Positions 53,701 to 64,000 of a DNA stretch of 64,000 nt are shown one piece after another. A model generated the notes under the pieces. That model had not been told where the DNA came from, made no database searches, and saw only the letters and a program-made list of their open reading frames with translations. Position numbers and translations under genes: made by a program. The DNA is from Conus ventricosus (lineage: Eukaryota > Mollusca > Gastropoda > Neogastropoda > Conidae): the NCBI GenBank assembly GCA_018398815.1, contig CM031615.1, positions 58,607,218 to 58,671,217 on the forward strand. Reading direction: 5' to 3'. Position 1 is the stretch's first letter. Each line of letters opens with the position of its first letter.

Positions 53701-56398
53701 TTTTTATGCCTAACTGGTACACATGAAAGAAAGAAAAAGGAAACACACATACACACACACATCTCTTTCTCTCACTGTTGAAAGCAGTATTTTTTTTATG
53801 AAAACAAAGTCATTCATGTGCCTGTTGGTCTCTTGAACCTGGGGAGCCATTCAACTGATCATAGTTCCCACTCAAACACATCTCTGCTGCTCACCTCTGA
53901 CAAGTGTCAGTCAGCCACGCCCCCTTCAACCTTGACCTGCAAGCCAGCAGTATTCATTGCTTTTTTTCTGCTCTTAACTATTTGCCTGGGTCGCCCCCTT
54001 ACATACACTCTCAACTGTCAATCACTGCAGGTTGGCTCAACGGCAAAACACTGGGCACAGGCAGTGAGCCTGTGTCTTTGGTCTATCTCTCGTCTTCTGT
54101 TCTCTCCCCACCACTTCGCACACGTCCAATGCCTCACTTTACAGTAATTCAGTCAAGCTCTTGCTATCCCATGTTTCCTGGTCACTATCTGGGTATTCTT
54201 CATCTGAATCAGAATCAACTGACCGTCTTTTCAATATTTCCATCACCTGATCTGTGGTAAATGTGCGGCGAGGTCGAGTATGTAAAGTGCTTGGTTGTGA
54301 TGTCATAGTGAATAGAAAAACAATGGGAATAAAAAATTTTAAAAACACTTAACTGAACAGCGCTCTGATGAAGCAAGTGGCTGTGAGCACAGGTCAGGTC
54401 ATCCCCCAACTATGACGTTTATTGCTGGCTTTCCATCTCATCAACTCGGCGATGTCGGTGGTAAGCCACGTTGTCGCTGAATGGCGATGTTGGCGGCGTA
54501 AGGGTTAAACACTGAAAAAAGAAATCCTTCTTCAACACAGTAACGATTGTGCAGTTTCTGCCTTAGACCTCTTAAACATGCGCTCAGGAACTTGAGTGAT
54601 GAAGCAAGGTTATTTGTTGTTTGGATGATTCTTGGGAATCTGGCAACTCGGATACATACTAGTCAGGACATTGGGGAGTAAGCCCACCTCTTTGTGTTTA
54701 AGGGTGAAGTTCACAGATAAAACACAGTTCTGTGGACTGTTTCACTGTGTGAATGACACACATTCTGTGATTATGGGGCACATAGATCACTATATGAAAA
54801 TGAATGCAGTGCTGAAATTCAAAAGTACCGAGTTCTTCTGGTCTTGTAGCTGCATTTGTTGTTCATTTTATCATTTATATGATGCTGTGATTTAATGCAT
54901 ATGGTAGGAATGCTTGATGGATTTTGTTATTTTGTTTGTATTTACCGACTTTTCATTTTTTTGGTTTAAATTTCTGTTTATAAAACTGTGCTAAACTAAT
55001 GGGTGATGGTGATTTTATTTAGTTGTTCTTACCAATATTCATAATCATTGCTTGCTGGTTTTCTTGATCAGTTCTCGGGAATGGCGATTACATGTTGTTG
55101 TTTTTTTTAAACCGCAGGGTAGACCATGAAGTTTTCTTTAAAGAGGAAAAGATACCAGAAATCCATGAAAATGGTTCCTAAGTGTATGAGAGTCTAAAAT
55201 TGGTGTTCATTCTATGATGTATTGACAAAAGGGCAAACTCTTAATGGCAAGGGGAGAAAGTCTTTAATTGAAGTGTCTTAACTGGGAAGGTTTTCATTGC
55301 ATGTGTATTGTTTCTAAACTACAACTTTAAAACCCTCAGGAGTCATGATCCTAATGTGGCCTGGCACCCTTAGAGTGTAAGGAGTTCAGGGCAGAAACAC
55401 TTGTCTGAGGGGGTTTCTTTTCTGAAGACATCAGGCTGTCAAGCTGAAGCTTGAGTTTGTGTACAAGAATGCTCATCTACCCAACCTGAACGGTGTGCAA
55501 CTAACAAGAAACATTTTACAAATAATTTCCAAGTTCACCCAAGGCTGAGACTGGTCACATCTTGTACATACCTGTATTTGTGTTCATCTTATCTTGTGTC
55601 GGGGAGGGGGGGGGGGGGGAATGCAGATCATCTCTGTGGTGTGTGTGTGTGTGGAGAGGCAGGTGTAGGGAAAGGGTTGAATGGTAGGGGAGATGGAGAG
55701 CGTGGGGTAAGAGGGAAATGGTGGGTGGGGGATGGCTTGGGGCTAAAGAAAAAAGAGAGTGAATGAGAAAAGAAACAAAAAGGAACACATACACACAGAC
55801 ACTTAAGCTTCCTCTCATTGTCACTCTCTCTCACACACACACAGTAGGTGTCAGTTTTTTATATAACCCAGAAATGCAAAATGAACTTATAAGTTCATAT
55901 TGTAGGAGATTTTTTGGAAGATTTCTCCATCACCCTTGTACTGTTGGTGGACAGAAAGGGTTTTCAAGTTAACAACAACAAAAAAAGAGATCTCTCCCAC
56001 AAGCTGTCTGAACTTCCAGCCAACAGGTCTACAAGTTAACACTCAAGCGATTTGTTTGATTGCAGGCCTCTCTGCTTCCTAAAGTAGTAGATCCTGTGCA
56101 GGTCTGGTCCACAAGGAAGGAGCTCCGCAGTTTTCAATGAAATAGCTGAGTGAATGGGTTGCTTATTGTCCCAGTCTGGTGTCCAGGGACTGTAAAATCT
56201 AATATCATTGGCTGTATAGCTCCATTCAAGGTTCTCTATGAAAGGATAAATTTACGGGATTACTGTTTTATGTTCATTTTTCTTGTGATTAATAGTCTGT
56301 TGTATGGTTCATTTTCAGGTTTTCACCGCGGCCAGTCCTGCAGAACGGTTACGCAGAAAATGGGGAACATGGTTACCACTCACACCATCTGCTCATAG
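47466..56398 (+). CDS. DNAJB9: DnaJ homolog subfamily B member 9-like (ERdj4), ER co-chaperone
   Basis: Three coding exons: 47466-47685, 52382-52872, 56319-56398. ERdj4 is an Hsp40 that stimulates the ER Hsp70 BiP in ER-associated degradation. Residues 1-25 form a signal peptide ([18 protein letters not shown]). The J domain follows ([23 protein letters not shown] at 55-57) and continues in exon 2 with AYEVLS. Then come a Phe/Asp-rich region ([32 protein letters not shown]), a His/Gln-rich stretch, and the family's C-terminal block [16 protein letters not shown]. The predicted length of about 260 exceeds the 223 of human. The frame is off by one base between [10 protein letters not shown] and [10 protein letters not shown] (about 52406-52416). 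Either one base is missing or an acceptor 8 bp downstream (after 52389) is used. Confidence 0.92.
47729..48411. repeat. Left direct repeat flanking a LINE (683 bp)
   Basis: From AAAAACAAATACTACAG to GTGCCACTGAGAGAGA this segment is repeated at 51126-51810. I see about two substitutions and a few length changes in low-complexity tracts, so the copies are about 99% identical. It includes a CA/CG microsatellite at 47971-48047. Confidence 0.95.
48411..51125 (-). mobile_element. 5'-truncated LINE inserted in a DNAJB9-like intron
   Basis: About 2.7 kb lies exactly between the two direct repeats. Read on the minus strand, it starts (51125) just upstream of the reverse transcriptase region, lacks any endonuclease domain, encodes an intact RT frame and has a 165-bp 3' UTR. 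It ends in a CCGTATCCGTAT tail (48411-48424 on the plus strand as ATACGGATACGGAT). The clade was not assigned with confidence. The intact frame and near-identical flanks point to a recent insertion. Confidence 0.92.
48576..51101 (-). CDS. Non-LTR retrotransposon reverse transcriptase (truncated ORF2, 841 codons)
   Basis: The uninterrupted frame begins within the linker after the missing endonuclease ([20 protein letters not shown]). The RT blocks follow: [68 protein letters not shown] and [20 protein letters not shown]. The catalytic box is LADD rather than the usual FADD (49769-49758). The C-terminal region has [19 protein letters not shown], a CCHC-like zinc knuckle. It reverse transcribes element RNA at a nicked target. 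Being 5'-truncated it cannot move by itself, and it runs antisense to the host gene. The annotated start is simply the first Met of the open frame. Confidence 0.92.
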   Translation of the reverse strand: MEKYVWNEDYANVFMNNIVSQQIHEKINYAVGLIDVNINEALNIFNTCIKDAAECMKKEIRINNDLKSKDWFDTECHQNKRKVRNLLKKFKRTHDKEDRNSYCRARREYKHLQRIKRKQFNNTLLTELIASIENQKEFWKNVHRVSLKRRQPANSISMETWYEHFTTLLTKDLEHNREFQWNQDEGENDYLNRPISKEEVVMALRKVKNRKAAGPDGIIGELLKYACKTDVILNFFVTFFNSLFNKGIYPECWTECIVLPLYKKGDVNNPNNYRGISLSDTSSKLYSTIINHRLQGWIEDNNITGEYQAGFKRNYSTVDHMFTLMAFVQKQFSLNRKLYVAFIDFEKAFDSVNRTLLWPILLKAGIHGKLLKCIISMYSCVKAKVRCGGNMTDYIQCTSGVKQGDVCSPVLFSLFINELTLEVVKTGKHGAQFTCDILELFILLLADDVVLMSETVIGLQTQLNSLCRSATSLQLKVNMSKSNIIVFRKGGYLGIREKWTYNGVVMPVVNLYKYLGIYFSTKLSFTCACKDLASRAKRALLCIMQQLSKLENTSLKLFMKLFDSQVQPIALYGAELWGLYDSAAYCENVHLFALKKFLRVSMRTPNDLIYGEVNRYPIYLNSAVKCIRYWLKITQMEISRLPRKAYNMLYDLDARGRVNWVSNVRVRLYELGFGFVWLQQGVGNMNDFLRIFRNRLIDCRWQEWSCHIQESDRFAFYRQFRSVHCVPSYLSIKMDNHLRYIMTKFRLGISETFVHYYRYRKHSKCDLLCPLCKNAEENEVHFVFCCPILNDLRNQLIDQKYSKHPSLFRLSLLMASTNEATIKRFAVFLYKAFRIRSIVCS
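51126..51810. repeat. Right direct repeat flanking a LINE (685 bp)
   Basis: Counterpart of 47729-48411. It begins AAAAACAAATACTACAG directly after the LINE 5' junction and runs into a longer AG tract (51801-51826). That tract is probably the original sequence cut at the LINE 3' junction. Confidence 0.95.
51856..51884. repeat. (TG)n microsatellite
   Basis: A short TG tract in the intron, followed by a run of about 20 G/T bases near 52157-52180. Confidence 0.9.
52382..52872 (+). CDS. DNAJB9: DNAJB9-like coding exon 2 (contains frame break)
   Basis: The acceptor TTTTTTTTCAG|CATAC continues exon 1 as [10 protein letters not shown]. From [10 protein letters not shown] onward the sequence is one frame away. 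The remainder runs open to the donor TCTG|GTGAGT and joins exon 3 in phase. Confidence 0.88.
52873..56318. other. Second coding-region intron of the DNAJB9-like gene
   Basis: Contains CA microsatellites (53649-53700), a G run near 55606-55619 and AT-rich stretches. No further exon or mobile-element protein was recognised. Confidence 0.6.
56319..56398 (+). CDS. DNAJB9: DNAJB9-like coding exon 3 with stop
   Basis: The acceptor TTTTCAG|GTTTTC is followed by [20 protein letters not shown] and HTICS before TAG at 56396-56398. This closely matches the vertebrate C terminus. Confidence 0.93.
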
Positions 56399-57283
56399 AT
56401 AATAGACGGACATCGCCTTCTGCAGCATTTGATGGACAGTGGTGTCTCCTTCAGCACTGTGTACTAGGTTTAATCCTCATGATCCACAGAGAGAATTTTT
56501 AGAGTGTTTTACCATTAAAACCACAGCATCTGTAGCCATTCACTAGAAAGAAGAAAAAAAAAGAAAGTAGACAAACCCAATAAACAAAACCACAACACCA
56601 CACATATACCTGTATGTTAAAGTCTTGGAGTTGTGTACATTTTTCTGAGGTATTCCGAAATCTTTTGACTCTGTTTACAAAGAAGAGCAAATGTATACAG
56701 CTCATTATGAATATACAGGTTGTTCTCTTTTCTTTCTTTATTTTGTTTGTTTCACTCTTTGTCTAACCAGTGAAAGATGAAACTACAACAAGGATTGAAC
56801 CAAATGAGTTTACATTGTGTGTGAATTTTGATTGTGTGTTACGCTGTTTTTAATGTTGCTGTGAAGCAAGTAACTGCTAGTTCAGCACAAGGCTGCATAT
56901 TTATGCTGTGTGTGTACATGTGCATGTGAGAAGGGAGGAGGAAAGCTAGAGGGGAAGAAACAAGAAGCTGGGAGGTTTTGTGGGGCAGAGGAATGTGATG
57001 AAAACATGTAACAGCCATAAAAGATTATTTTTGGACCGTAATACAGTCTTTCCTTTGACCGACTCAAGATTAATGGTTTTCTTTAAGTACCCTTACCTCA
57101 GCAGATCTCATTAAAACTTATTTAATGAAAATTTGTAATGCGTATCAGCTATTATGAAAAAAAAAGGTCGTGGAGAAGTTGGCATCATTGCATCCAGACC
57201 AAGTAAGTCTCTGCACTGGTAGGTTTGTGTAGGTTATTTTGACAGAGTTTGTGAAATATTAATTATATTAAATTTTGCTTTTG

Positions 57284-57289
57284 AATAAA
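57284..57289 (+). terminator. Candidate poly(A) signal of the DNAJB9-like gene
   Basis: AATAAA about 890 bp after the stop codon; another AATAAA occurs at 56579-56584. Which is used cannot be told from sequence alone. Confidence 0.4.
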
Positions 57290-57722
57290 GAACTAATGAC
57301 AAAAATTGGAAGGTGCACCACACTGTGACAAACAATGAAAATCTCAAATTTTGATGTAAAATAGCTGGGTAAGATGCAAGGTTTTTTTTTTTTTTTCTTT
57401 ACGCCTTGTATAGAGCGTGGTTTTATTTACAGGGATTGGTGAAAATCAAGATCTTGAGGGTTGATTAGTTTAGAGCAAAACATATCTTTTGCTTTGTTTT
57501 CTGTTCAAAGTGCACAAATCTGTTGTGTGGGAGAGATTTGGCTTAACCTGTCGATTACATTGCTGTGACGGTTTTGAACGTTCAGCATTTTTTACATTTT
57601 TGTTTTGCAGGGATAGCTCATGTATATAATTATGCTGGCTAGCTGGGGTACAGCTTATTTATGCAGGCACTGCACAGTCTATGTGTCCTCACCTACGCAG
57701 GAGCTGTAATTATGTTGACACA

Positions 57723-58206
57723 TTAGTTTTGTCCTACACAAAGCATTAAGAACAGAGTAGTAGGTGTCGTCTTAGTGGACATAATTAGTTTTGTTCTACA
57801 CAAAGCATTAGGAACAGAGTAGTAGGTGTCACCTTAGTGGACATAATTAGTTTTGTCCAACACAAAGCATTAGAACAGGGTAGTAGGTGTCAGCTTAGTG
57901 GACATAATTAGTTTTGTCCTACACAAATCATTAGGAACAGAGTAGTAGGTGTCACCTTGGTGGATATAATTAGTTTGTCCTACACAAATCATTAGGAACT
58001 TAGTAGGTGTCACCTTAGTGGATATAATTAGTTTTGTCCTACACAAATCATTAGGAACAGAGTAGTAGGTGTCACTTAGAGGACATAATTAGTTTTGTCC
58101 TACACAAATCATTAAGAAGAACAGAGTAGTAGGTGTCACCTTGGTGGACATAATCAGTTTGTCCTACACAAAGCATTAAGAACAGAGTAGTAGGTGTCAT
58201 CTTAGT
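57723..58206. repeat. 62-bp tandem array, eight copies
   Basis: ATTAGTTTTGTCCTACACAA starts units at 57723, 57785, 57847, 57908, 57970, 58028, 58089 and, as TCAG, 58153. Units also hold GAACAGAGTAGTAGGTGTCA. Spacing is 58-64 bp. Confidence 0.95.
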
Positions 58207-58734
58207 GCTTCCAGGTTTACACAGTTGATGATGGCAGGTTTGTGAAGTCACCATCAAGATGCAGGAGAAGGGACTCATCCTGTTCAGCCACTTGTGTGCA
58301 CAGGCCCAGCTCTTGTTGGATTCTGTTGCCTTTTCTGAAATTCAAAATGGGGAATGTAGCTCAAGTGGTCAACTGTCGAGTATAATGATTCTGTATAGGT
58401 CACGAGGTTGACAGATGAGAGGCTGATTTGAATTAAGTTTTGCTTCAAGAAATTAGGAGCGCCGGAAAAAAAAAAAAAAACAGTCAGCTGAATGTGACTT
58501 ATGAAGAATGTGTGTGTGTGGTGTAGTGTGTGTGTACGTAGGTGTGTGCGTTTGCAAGTTGCCTAGTTTGACACTCGCAGTCACACACACTAAAGGGGCT
58601 GGCCTCTGTAGTGCCATCACCTTTGTATATAGACAGTGTGTGCCATAGACACAGTGCAAGCAAATAATTTTGACCAGAGATGCCAGTGCTTGTATTGCCA
58701 TTATTGTGATACTTCGTCGGTTATCTCACAGATG

Positions 58735-58825
58735 TTTTGACTTCAAAACTATACTGTCTATATAAAGGCCCATAATTTGTTTAGACTTCAAAACTATATT
58801 GTCCATATAAAGGCCCATCATTGTC
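58735..58825. repeat. Two-copy short tandem duplication
   Basis: GACTTCAAAACTATA.TGTC followed by TATAAAGGCCCAT occurs twice, about 46 bp apart. Confidence 0.85.
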
Positions 58826-58829
58826 AGTA

Positions 58830-60290
58830 TCAAATGATGTGTCCTGTAATGGAACAGACAGTTTTATTACAAACAGTGTCAGAATCAACACACAAAACAT
58901 CCACCAGTGTGGAGGGGGTTAAGAGCACTTATTCTCTGCAAAAGGGGATTAAAGGGTTCCTGCAACTACAGTAAAGAGTTGGGGTTAAATATTTGACCTA
59001 CTCATGAGTACTGTTAGCAGACTTGAACACACACTGTTAAAGTTAGGAAAGGTTTAAAGTCTACTATGTCACCATAAATACAAGTCCTGGTACACTTTGA
59101 GGGTCAAGGTTTTAAATCGGCACTGTCCCTCTCTCCTCCACTCTTTCACCTTCCCTTTTCCTTCCTCCCTTTTCTCCAGTTTTATTTTCATATGTTGGTG
59201 CCTGCCCCATGTCTTTCGAAATGATGTTTTTTTTTTGCTGTTGTTATTGTTCAAGAATGACAGTATTTGTGCTGAGCATTGTGAGTTTGTATATATTAGA
59301 TTACTATGCCTGTGACAGGCAAAAGATGGCTGAACAGCAGTGGTATGTATGGGCCTTCCCGCAAGAAGACATTGAACTGTGCTCCAGCTTCCTCGATGGG
59401 AAAGTCTTGGCCCGCAGATGGGGTTTCATTTGTCTTGGAAAACGAATATGAGGAGGTACCCTGTTGGCAAGAAACTGACTGAAGAATGAATGTGTTGTGT
59501 ATGGGAAAAAACGGAATACATGCTGTGTTCAGGTTCTGGCCGTGACATGTGACTATTCAGTATGCAGGGCTCATACTGGCTGTTGTTTTTGAGCCGTCAT
59601 ATGGCCTTCAGAGTATAGCTCTAAAGGGTCATCGCTGAGCATGTGAGCCGTTTCATTTACTCTTCAGCCTTTTGTCCAAGGTCCCCATTTTTTGTTTGTT
59701 TTTTTGCCTGTATAAGTCTGGTGCATCGCTCGATTCACTCATCCTGTTTTTGGCGTGTCTGACATTAGTATGCGCTGAGAGCGGAGCTACCTCTGTTCCA
59801 CTGTGTTAAGAAATCCATGAATGGATTCTCTCTTGATATTACACTGACTGGGAAGACTCTTGAAAGGATTGGCACGCTCATGCAGTGAACTTTAATCTGT
59901 TGTGGTTACATGCGCTGCAGAATTTTAAGGGTCAACTCAGCTATTTTTCCGTTTTAAAGGGCCAAGTGATGCCTAAACTGGCTAAAGCATAATTTTAAAG
60001 TGTATCTTGTGGATATTGAAACACAATTTAGGCATCAATAAGAGCCCTGCAATATAAGATTGCATTTTTGATCGGTAAATGTTAACATTCAGATGCTTAT
60101 GTATGTACATATACATTCATATACTTACTTACAAGTTAAAAAAAATTGATGAAGTAGAAATTCAGTAGCTGCTGTTAGCATTTGGGCAGAGATGGGATGG
60201 TGGGGTGGAGCATGGGGGAGGAACTTCCATTCAAAGTTAAAAATAGAATTTTCTGTTGCCCTTGTTTTGTCTTTGAAGATTATGCAGCTC
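58830..60290. other. Unassigned stretch downstream of the DNAJB9-like gene
   Basis: A frame at 59327-59451 (MAEQQWYVWAFPQEDIEL ...) stands out in base composition, but it matches no family I recognise and lacks clear splice context. Confidence 0.4.
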
Positions 60291-60291
60291 T

Positions 60292-60292
<1 letters not shown>

Positions 60293-60343
<51 letters not shown>
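60293..60343. repeat. (TG)n microsatellite
   Basis: About 50 bp of TG. Confidence 0.95.
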
Positions 60344-60346
<3 letters not shown>

Positions 60347-63150
60347 TTATTAATTTCTTCATTTCAGTAATATCAGTTTGGCTTATGCCTGTACATTTAA
60401 GGGAATTGTGTTTGGGATTTTCCCCAGTTTACAATGTATTGACATGTGGCTTAGGGTTAGGGTTCTACCTCTGTGCATGTAAGTGGGTACTTGTGTCTTT
60501 GATTTTGTGTTATAATGAGTTTGCGTTTCGCCGTTACTTCAGTATAGTACAGCTGCACTGGATGTAAACAATTTCTTTTGATTTGGTTTTTAATGAATCT
60601 GAACCAAAAAAAAAGAAAAAACAGCCTCATTCCCTCTTCCTTAACCTTCGATCCCCTCTTTCCCTTTCAACTCCTATATCCTTAACCCTCTTGATTCCAC
60701 CTAACCCCATGCCCCCACCCTCTCCATCTGCCAGTCCACCTACCATTTCCTGTGTACAAGCCCCACCATCTCCTCCACTCCTGTCCTTGAACCTCCAATC
60801 CGTCCTTTCAGCCCTCCTACCTTCATTTCTTCCCACCCATTTTCCCTGTCTAGGAGAGCCTGTGATTCAAAGAGTGATGTATTATGTTTGACAGTGTACC
60901 TACTTTTCAGGAGATACGACTCATGCACTCCTTGGTCGGATGGCTTCTGAGTTTTGGTCCCACAGTCCTGCCCCCTCTCACAGGGCCCAAAAGGTTTAAG
61001 ACTTGAGAAAGCCATAAACTCTTTGAATGTCATGGCCATAGTAAGCCTGTTTGGACTTGAAGGAAAAGAGCATTGTCATAATTGTTGGAGAAGGGGATTT
61101 AAAGTTAACAATACTAATTAAAATGTGCCAAATACAAGGTAAACTCAAAAGTAAGTCGTTATTGGTGGAATTAATGCCAACATCCAAGTGCCACAATTAA
61201 TGTGTCTTTTTTTTTCAAAGTATCTTAAGTTTTCTGTTTGGGGTTTTTTCCCTTTTTTTTTTCTTTTTTTTTTCTTTAAGTTTATGAAAATATACTGAAC
61301 TTTTCCTACTAAAAATTCTTGCAATCAAGAATACACTTTCAAGAAGTGTCAGTGTGTGCTTTGAATGCTTGGTTTGATACAATGTCATGCTCTATGATCT
61401 ATCATGTTCCAGTTTCCTTTCGAAGAAATTTATGTTCTTGTCAGCCTTTAGCAATGTGTAGTTTGGATATTCCATCCAGCTGCTCAATAGAAATTACCAA
61501 CAAGCTTGTGTACACTCTGAGCTAAGTTAAGCAAAGCTGTTTTTGGAATTGCTTATGATTAATCTCTTGTGTGTCTCAAGATTTTTCTTTCTTCTTTCCT
61601 TTATTTGTGTGTGTGTGTGTGAGAGAGAGAGAAGAATGAGAGAGAGAGAGAGAGTTATGATTATATAGATTGCATATGTATATGTTAATTGTTCTTTCTT
61701 TTTTTTGTCTTATACCCTGTCAGTGTCATAAGAAGTGATAAATTGTGTGTGTGTGTGTGTGTTGACATTTGAAGGTGAATTTTGGTTGATTTGTTGAAAA
61801 ACTTCTTTAGTTGTTTGCTGTTTTGATTTGCAATTTTCTTTTTTTGTTTTTTTTTGGGTTTTTTGGCTGATGGATTTTGGCATTTGTGACACCTTTTCCT
61901 GATTTGTGATAAATGACACTTTAAGTGGTGTAAGCAGGATTGTTTGAAAGCTGTTGTTTTATTGACTGATTTATTGTAATGTCACACATATTTGATTGCG
62001 ACGATGATTTTATGACATGTACTAATACTATTGACATAGTTTGCCCTAACATTTTGCAAAAAAATATTGATATTTATTATGGGAGAGGGGAAATGTTTGG
62101 TTTGAAATGTTCATTATGTTCATACTATAATGGCACAGCAGAGGGGTGGTATATTTCTTTGAAGTTCAGAAATTTTCTTGAAAACCCACTGGATGTAATT
62201 TTTTCAGTATTTTTTTTTGTGGTCACAATGATGCTATATCAGCTTCAAACACTTCTCTTTTTATCTGATAATAAATCCAGTCAGTATTGTCAGTGATAAA
62301 TTAACTGTTAAAATCAAGCCGATATTTGTATCGTACATAAGCACTTTTTAAAATCACAATTCTTCCAAATTTGCACGGCCTTGCAAAGGAGATGTACTAG
62401 CAATTTTGTTGTTTCTTTTATATTTGTATCTTTCTTTTTTTTGTCTCTTTTTTTTCTTTTTTTTGTTTTTTTTTTTTCTTTCTTTTTTCTTTTGGTAGGG
62501 AGCTGTAAATTTTGAACTGTCATGTGTATTTTGTCATCAGTCAAAGTGAACTAATTTAGCCAGGTATCTCTTTTTCTTGGGATTCTGTAACATGTTAAAT
62601 ACTTGCTGCTCACAGGATTTCAGAGTATTTTTACCTTTGAAAGTAAAAGAGGAAAAGGAATGAGCATCCAAACCAAACGCTCCAAGCCAAAACGAAAGAG
62701 GAAAAAAAATGTGTGCTTTGTGAACACTGCACCACTGGGCCAAGAAGGTTGGCCCTGTTATTTGAAAAAAAAAATTGTTTTGAGGAAAAGAGGTTTTGCG
62801 GTCAATGTGATCTACTTTCTTTATGTATTCAAGGGCAATCTGTTCTGTATATTTATTCGAGGCGATGTTGTCATGTTGATGAGTATCATACACAATTCTG
62901 TCGGTTTACAGTGACATCCTGATCAGAGTGAAAGTGGAAAATGAATCTGAGAAAAAAATGAAAGGAACCGTTTTAGGACAGGTTCACTATTGATCGTTGG
63001 TTGCAGAACGATGTCTAGGGAGCACTGCAGTGATCGATGCTGCACCAGCTTTTCCCCACCTCTGACTGCGGAGGGCAAGGGCCTGGACTGTGGCCCAACT
63101 CTCCCTGGTCAGTTTAGCTGTGTTGACTCTTTCCATCAACCTTCTCTACT
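60344..63150. other. Unassigned, AT/T-rich sequence
   Basis: Poly-T-rich tracts (61207-61280, 62430-62490), short TG/AG microsatellites (61610-61655, 61745-61762) and no recognised gene. Confidence 0.5.
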
Positions 63151-63159
63151 CCTTCCATA

Positions 63160-63235
63160 GGTATGGTAAAGTAATGTTGCTTATAGCCCAGCTGACTGCA
63201 AAGGGCCACATCAGGGCTGTCAGCGCGTTGAAACT
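63160..63235 (-). mobile_element. LINE 3'-end fragment, copy 3 (very short)
   Basis: GTAATGTTGCTTATAGCCCA and ACTGCAAAGGGCCACATCAG match the 3' terminus of the LINE fragments at 41800 and 44750. Only about 75 bp are present. Confidence 0.7.
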
Positions 63236-63529
63236 ACTCTTTCCATGCACTGTGCCCAGGAGGCTGGTCTTGGAGAGTCTTGTCATATGTCATTACCACT
63301 GCAACCTCCTCTCTAGTTCATCATATTGACTCAAATGCTCCTTGATGCATATGAAATTTGCAAGATGCTTAGTACTATAGTGAAGAATATCATTTCCGCT
63401 GTTTCAGTCCTTGGCTATTCTGCTGTCAGAGTCTACGATTTGCAGGCATTCCAACTACAGGGGTCTGCCAAATGCAAAATAGTCAGAAGAAAAGATTCTA
63501 CAGGATTTGTAGCTATCACTGGTTGCCTG

Positions 63530-63600
63530 ATAGGTTCATATAAAGCTGGAAAGTGGAAAGGATATAGGCTCATATAAAGCTGGAAAGTGGAAAGGAGAAA
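63530..63600. repeat. Two-copy tandem duplication (about 32 bp)
   Basis: CATATAAAGCTGGAAAGTGG and AAAGGA occur twice in direct succession. Confidence 0.85.
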
Positions 63601-64000
63601 AAGCTGATTTGGTGAGAACAGAAAAATAAGGAGGGGGGAACTCTCCAAGGGAACTCCACATATGTCTTTCACAATGCAGATGTTGGATCACATCTAAGCC
63701 AACAGTGAGAAATGCTCTTGATAAGGTTGCCATTCACAATACTTCCTAGTCAGGCTATTTTCTCTTCAGGATTCATTCCTTAGTTTGAGTTCACTTAATA
63801 GACATTGAAACTGAGTTGACAGCGTATTGGAGTTATTGCAGTGGACCCCAAGAGATTTTTTTTTCTCCTTCTGATTTACAAATAATGATTTTGTAAAAGT
63901 AAAAAGCAGTTTATGACAATGCTGGTTGTCATCTCTTCAAGATTGTATGGAAGTTGGTATGGTGAAGGGGATTTGCTTCAAGAATTAGATAGTTTGGTCA

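Noticed and set aside
57723..58206. CRISPR-like array
   Set aside because: Units are tandem copies without unique spacers, and the genome is animal.
59327..59451. A short exon-like frame (MAEQQWYVWAFPQEDIEL ...)
   Set aside because: No family resemblance and no convincing splice sites; left as unassigned sequence.

Overview
This looks like invertebrate animal nuclear DNA, most likely from a mollusc and perhaps a caenogastropod snail. The evidence is GT-AG introns of hundreds to thousands of bases, very dense (TG)n, (CA)n and (AG)n tracts, tRNA-headed short repeats, and LINE 3' ends carrying GATAA tails. The taxon is an inference; the eukaryotic, animal character is directly visible. Only two host genes can be supported. 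Most of the remaining sequence is transposon debris, minisatellites and microsatellites.

Layout. Positions 1-17 kb: no host gene seen; fragments of an RTE-type LINE, a tRNA-derived SINE, a longer tRNA-headed repeat family, and a hAT DNA transposon (13860-15268) nested in one copy of that family. Positions 17207-34817, minus strand: a complete eight-exon cereblon gene (CRBN, substrate receptor of CUL4-DDB1 ubiquitin ligase), predicted at 436 residues with all zinc cysteines and the three-tryptophan pocket. Its introns hold a degraded L1-like LINE, a pogo/Tigger-like helix-turn-helix relic, a 2.9-kb hAT element with inverted ends (22305-25212), and several minisatellites. Positions 34.8-43.6 kb: intergenic, repeat rich.

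Positions about 43.7-56.4 kb, plus strand: a DnaJ/Hsp40 gene of the ER-resident DNAJB9 (ERdj4) type. It has a likely non-coding first exon ending at 44104 and three coding exons (47466-47685, 52382-52872, 56319-56398). Its reading frame is off by one base at the start of coding exon 2. Intron 1 of the coding part contains a 5'-truncated LINE with an intact 841-codon reverse transcriptase frame. That LINE is flanked by nearly identical direct repeats of about 684 bp, far longer than a usual target-site duplication. Positions 56.4-64 kb: probable 3' UTR, an eight-copy 62-bp tandem array, and otherwise unassigned sequence.

CRBN and the DNAJB9-like gene are arranged head to head about 9 kb apart. 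Both belong to proteostasis (ubiquitin ligase receptor; ER co-chaperone), but nothing in the sequence shows that they are co-regulated. No rRNA, CRISPR, operon or prokaryotic feature is present.
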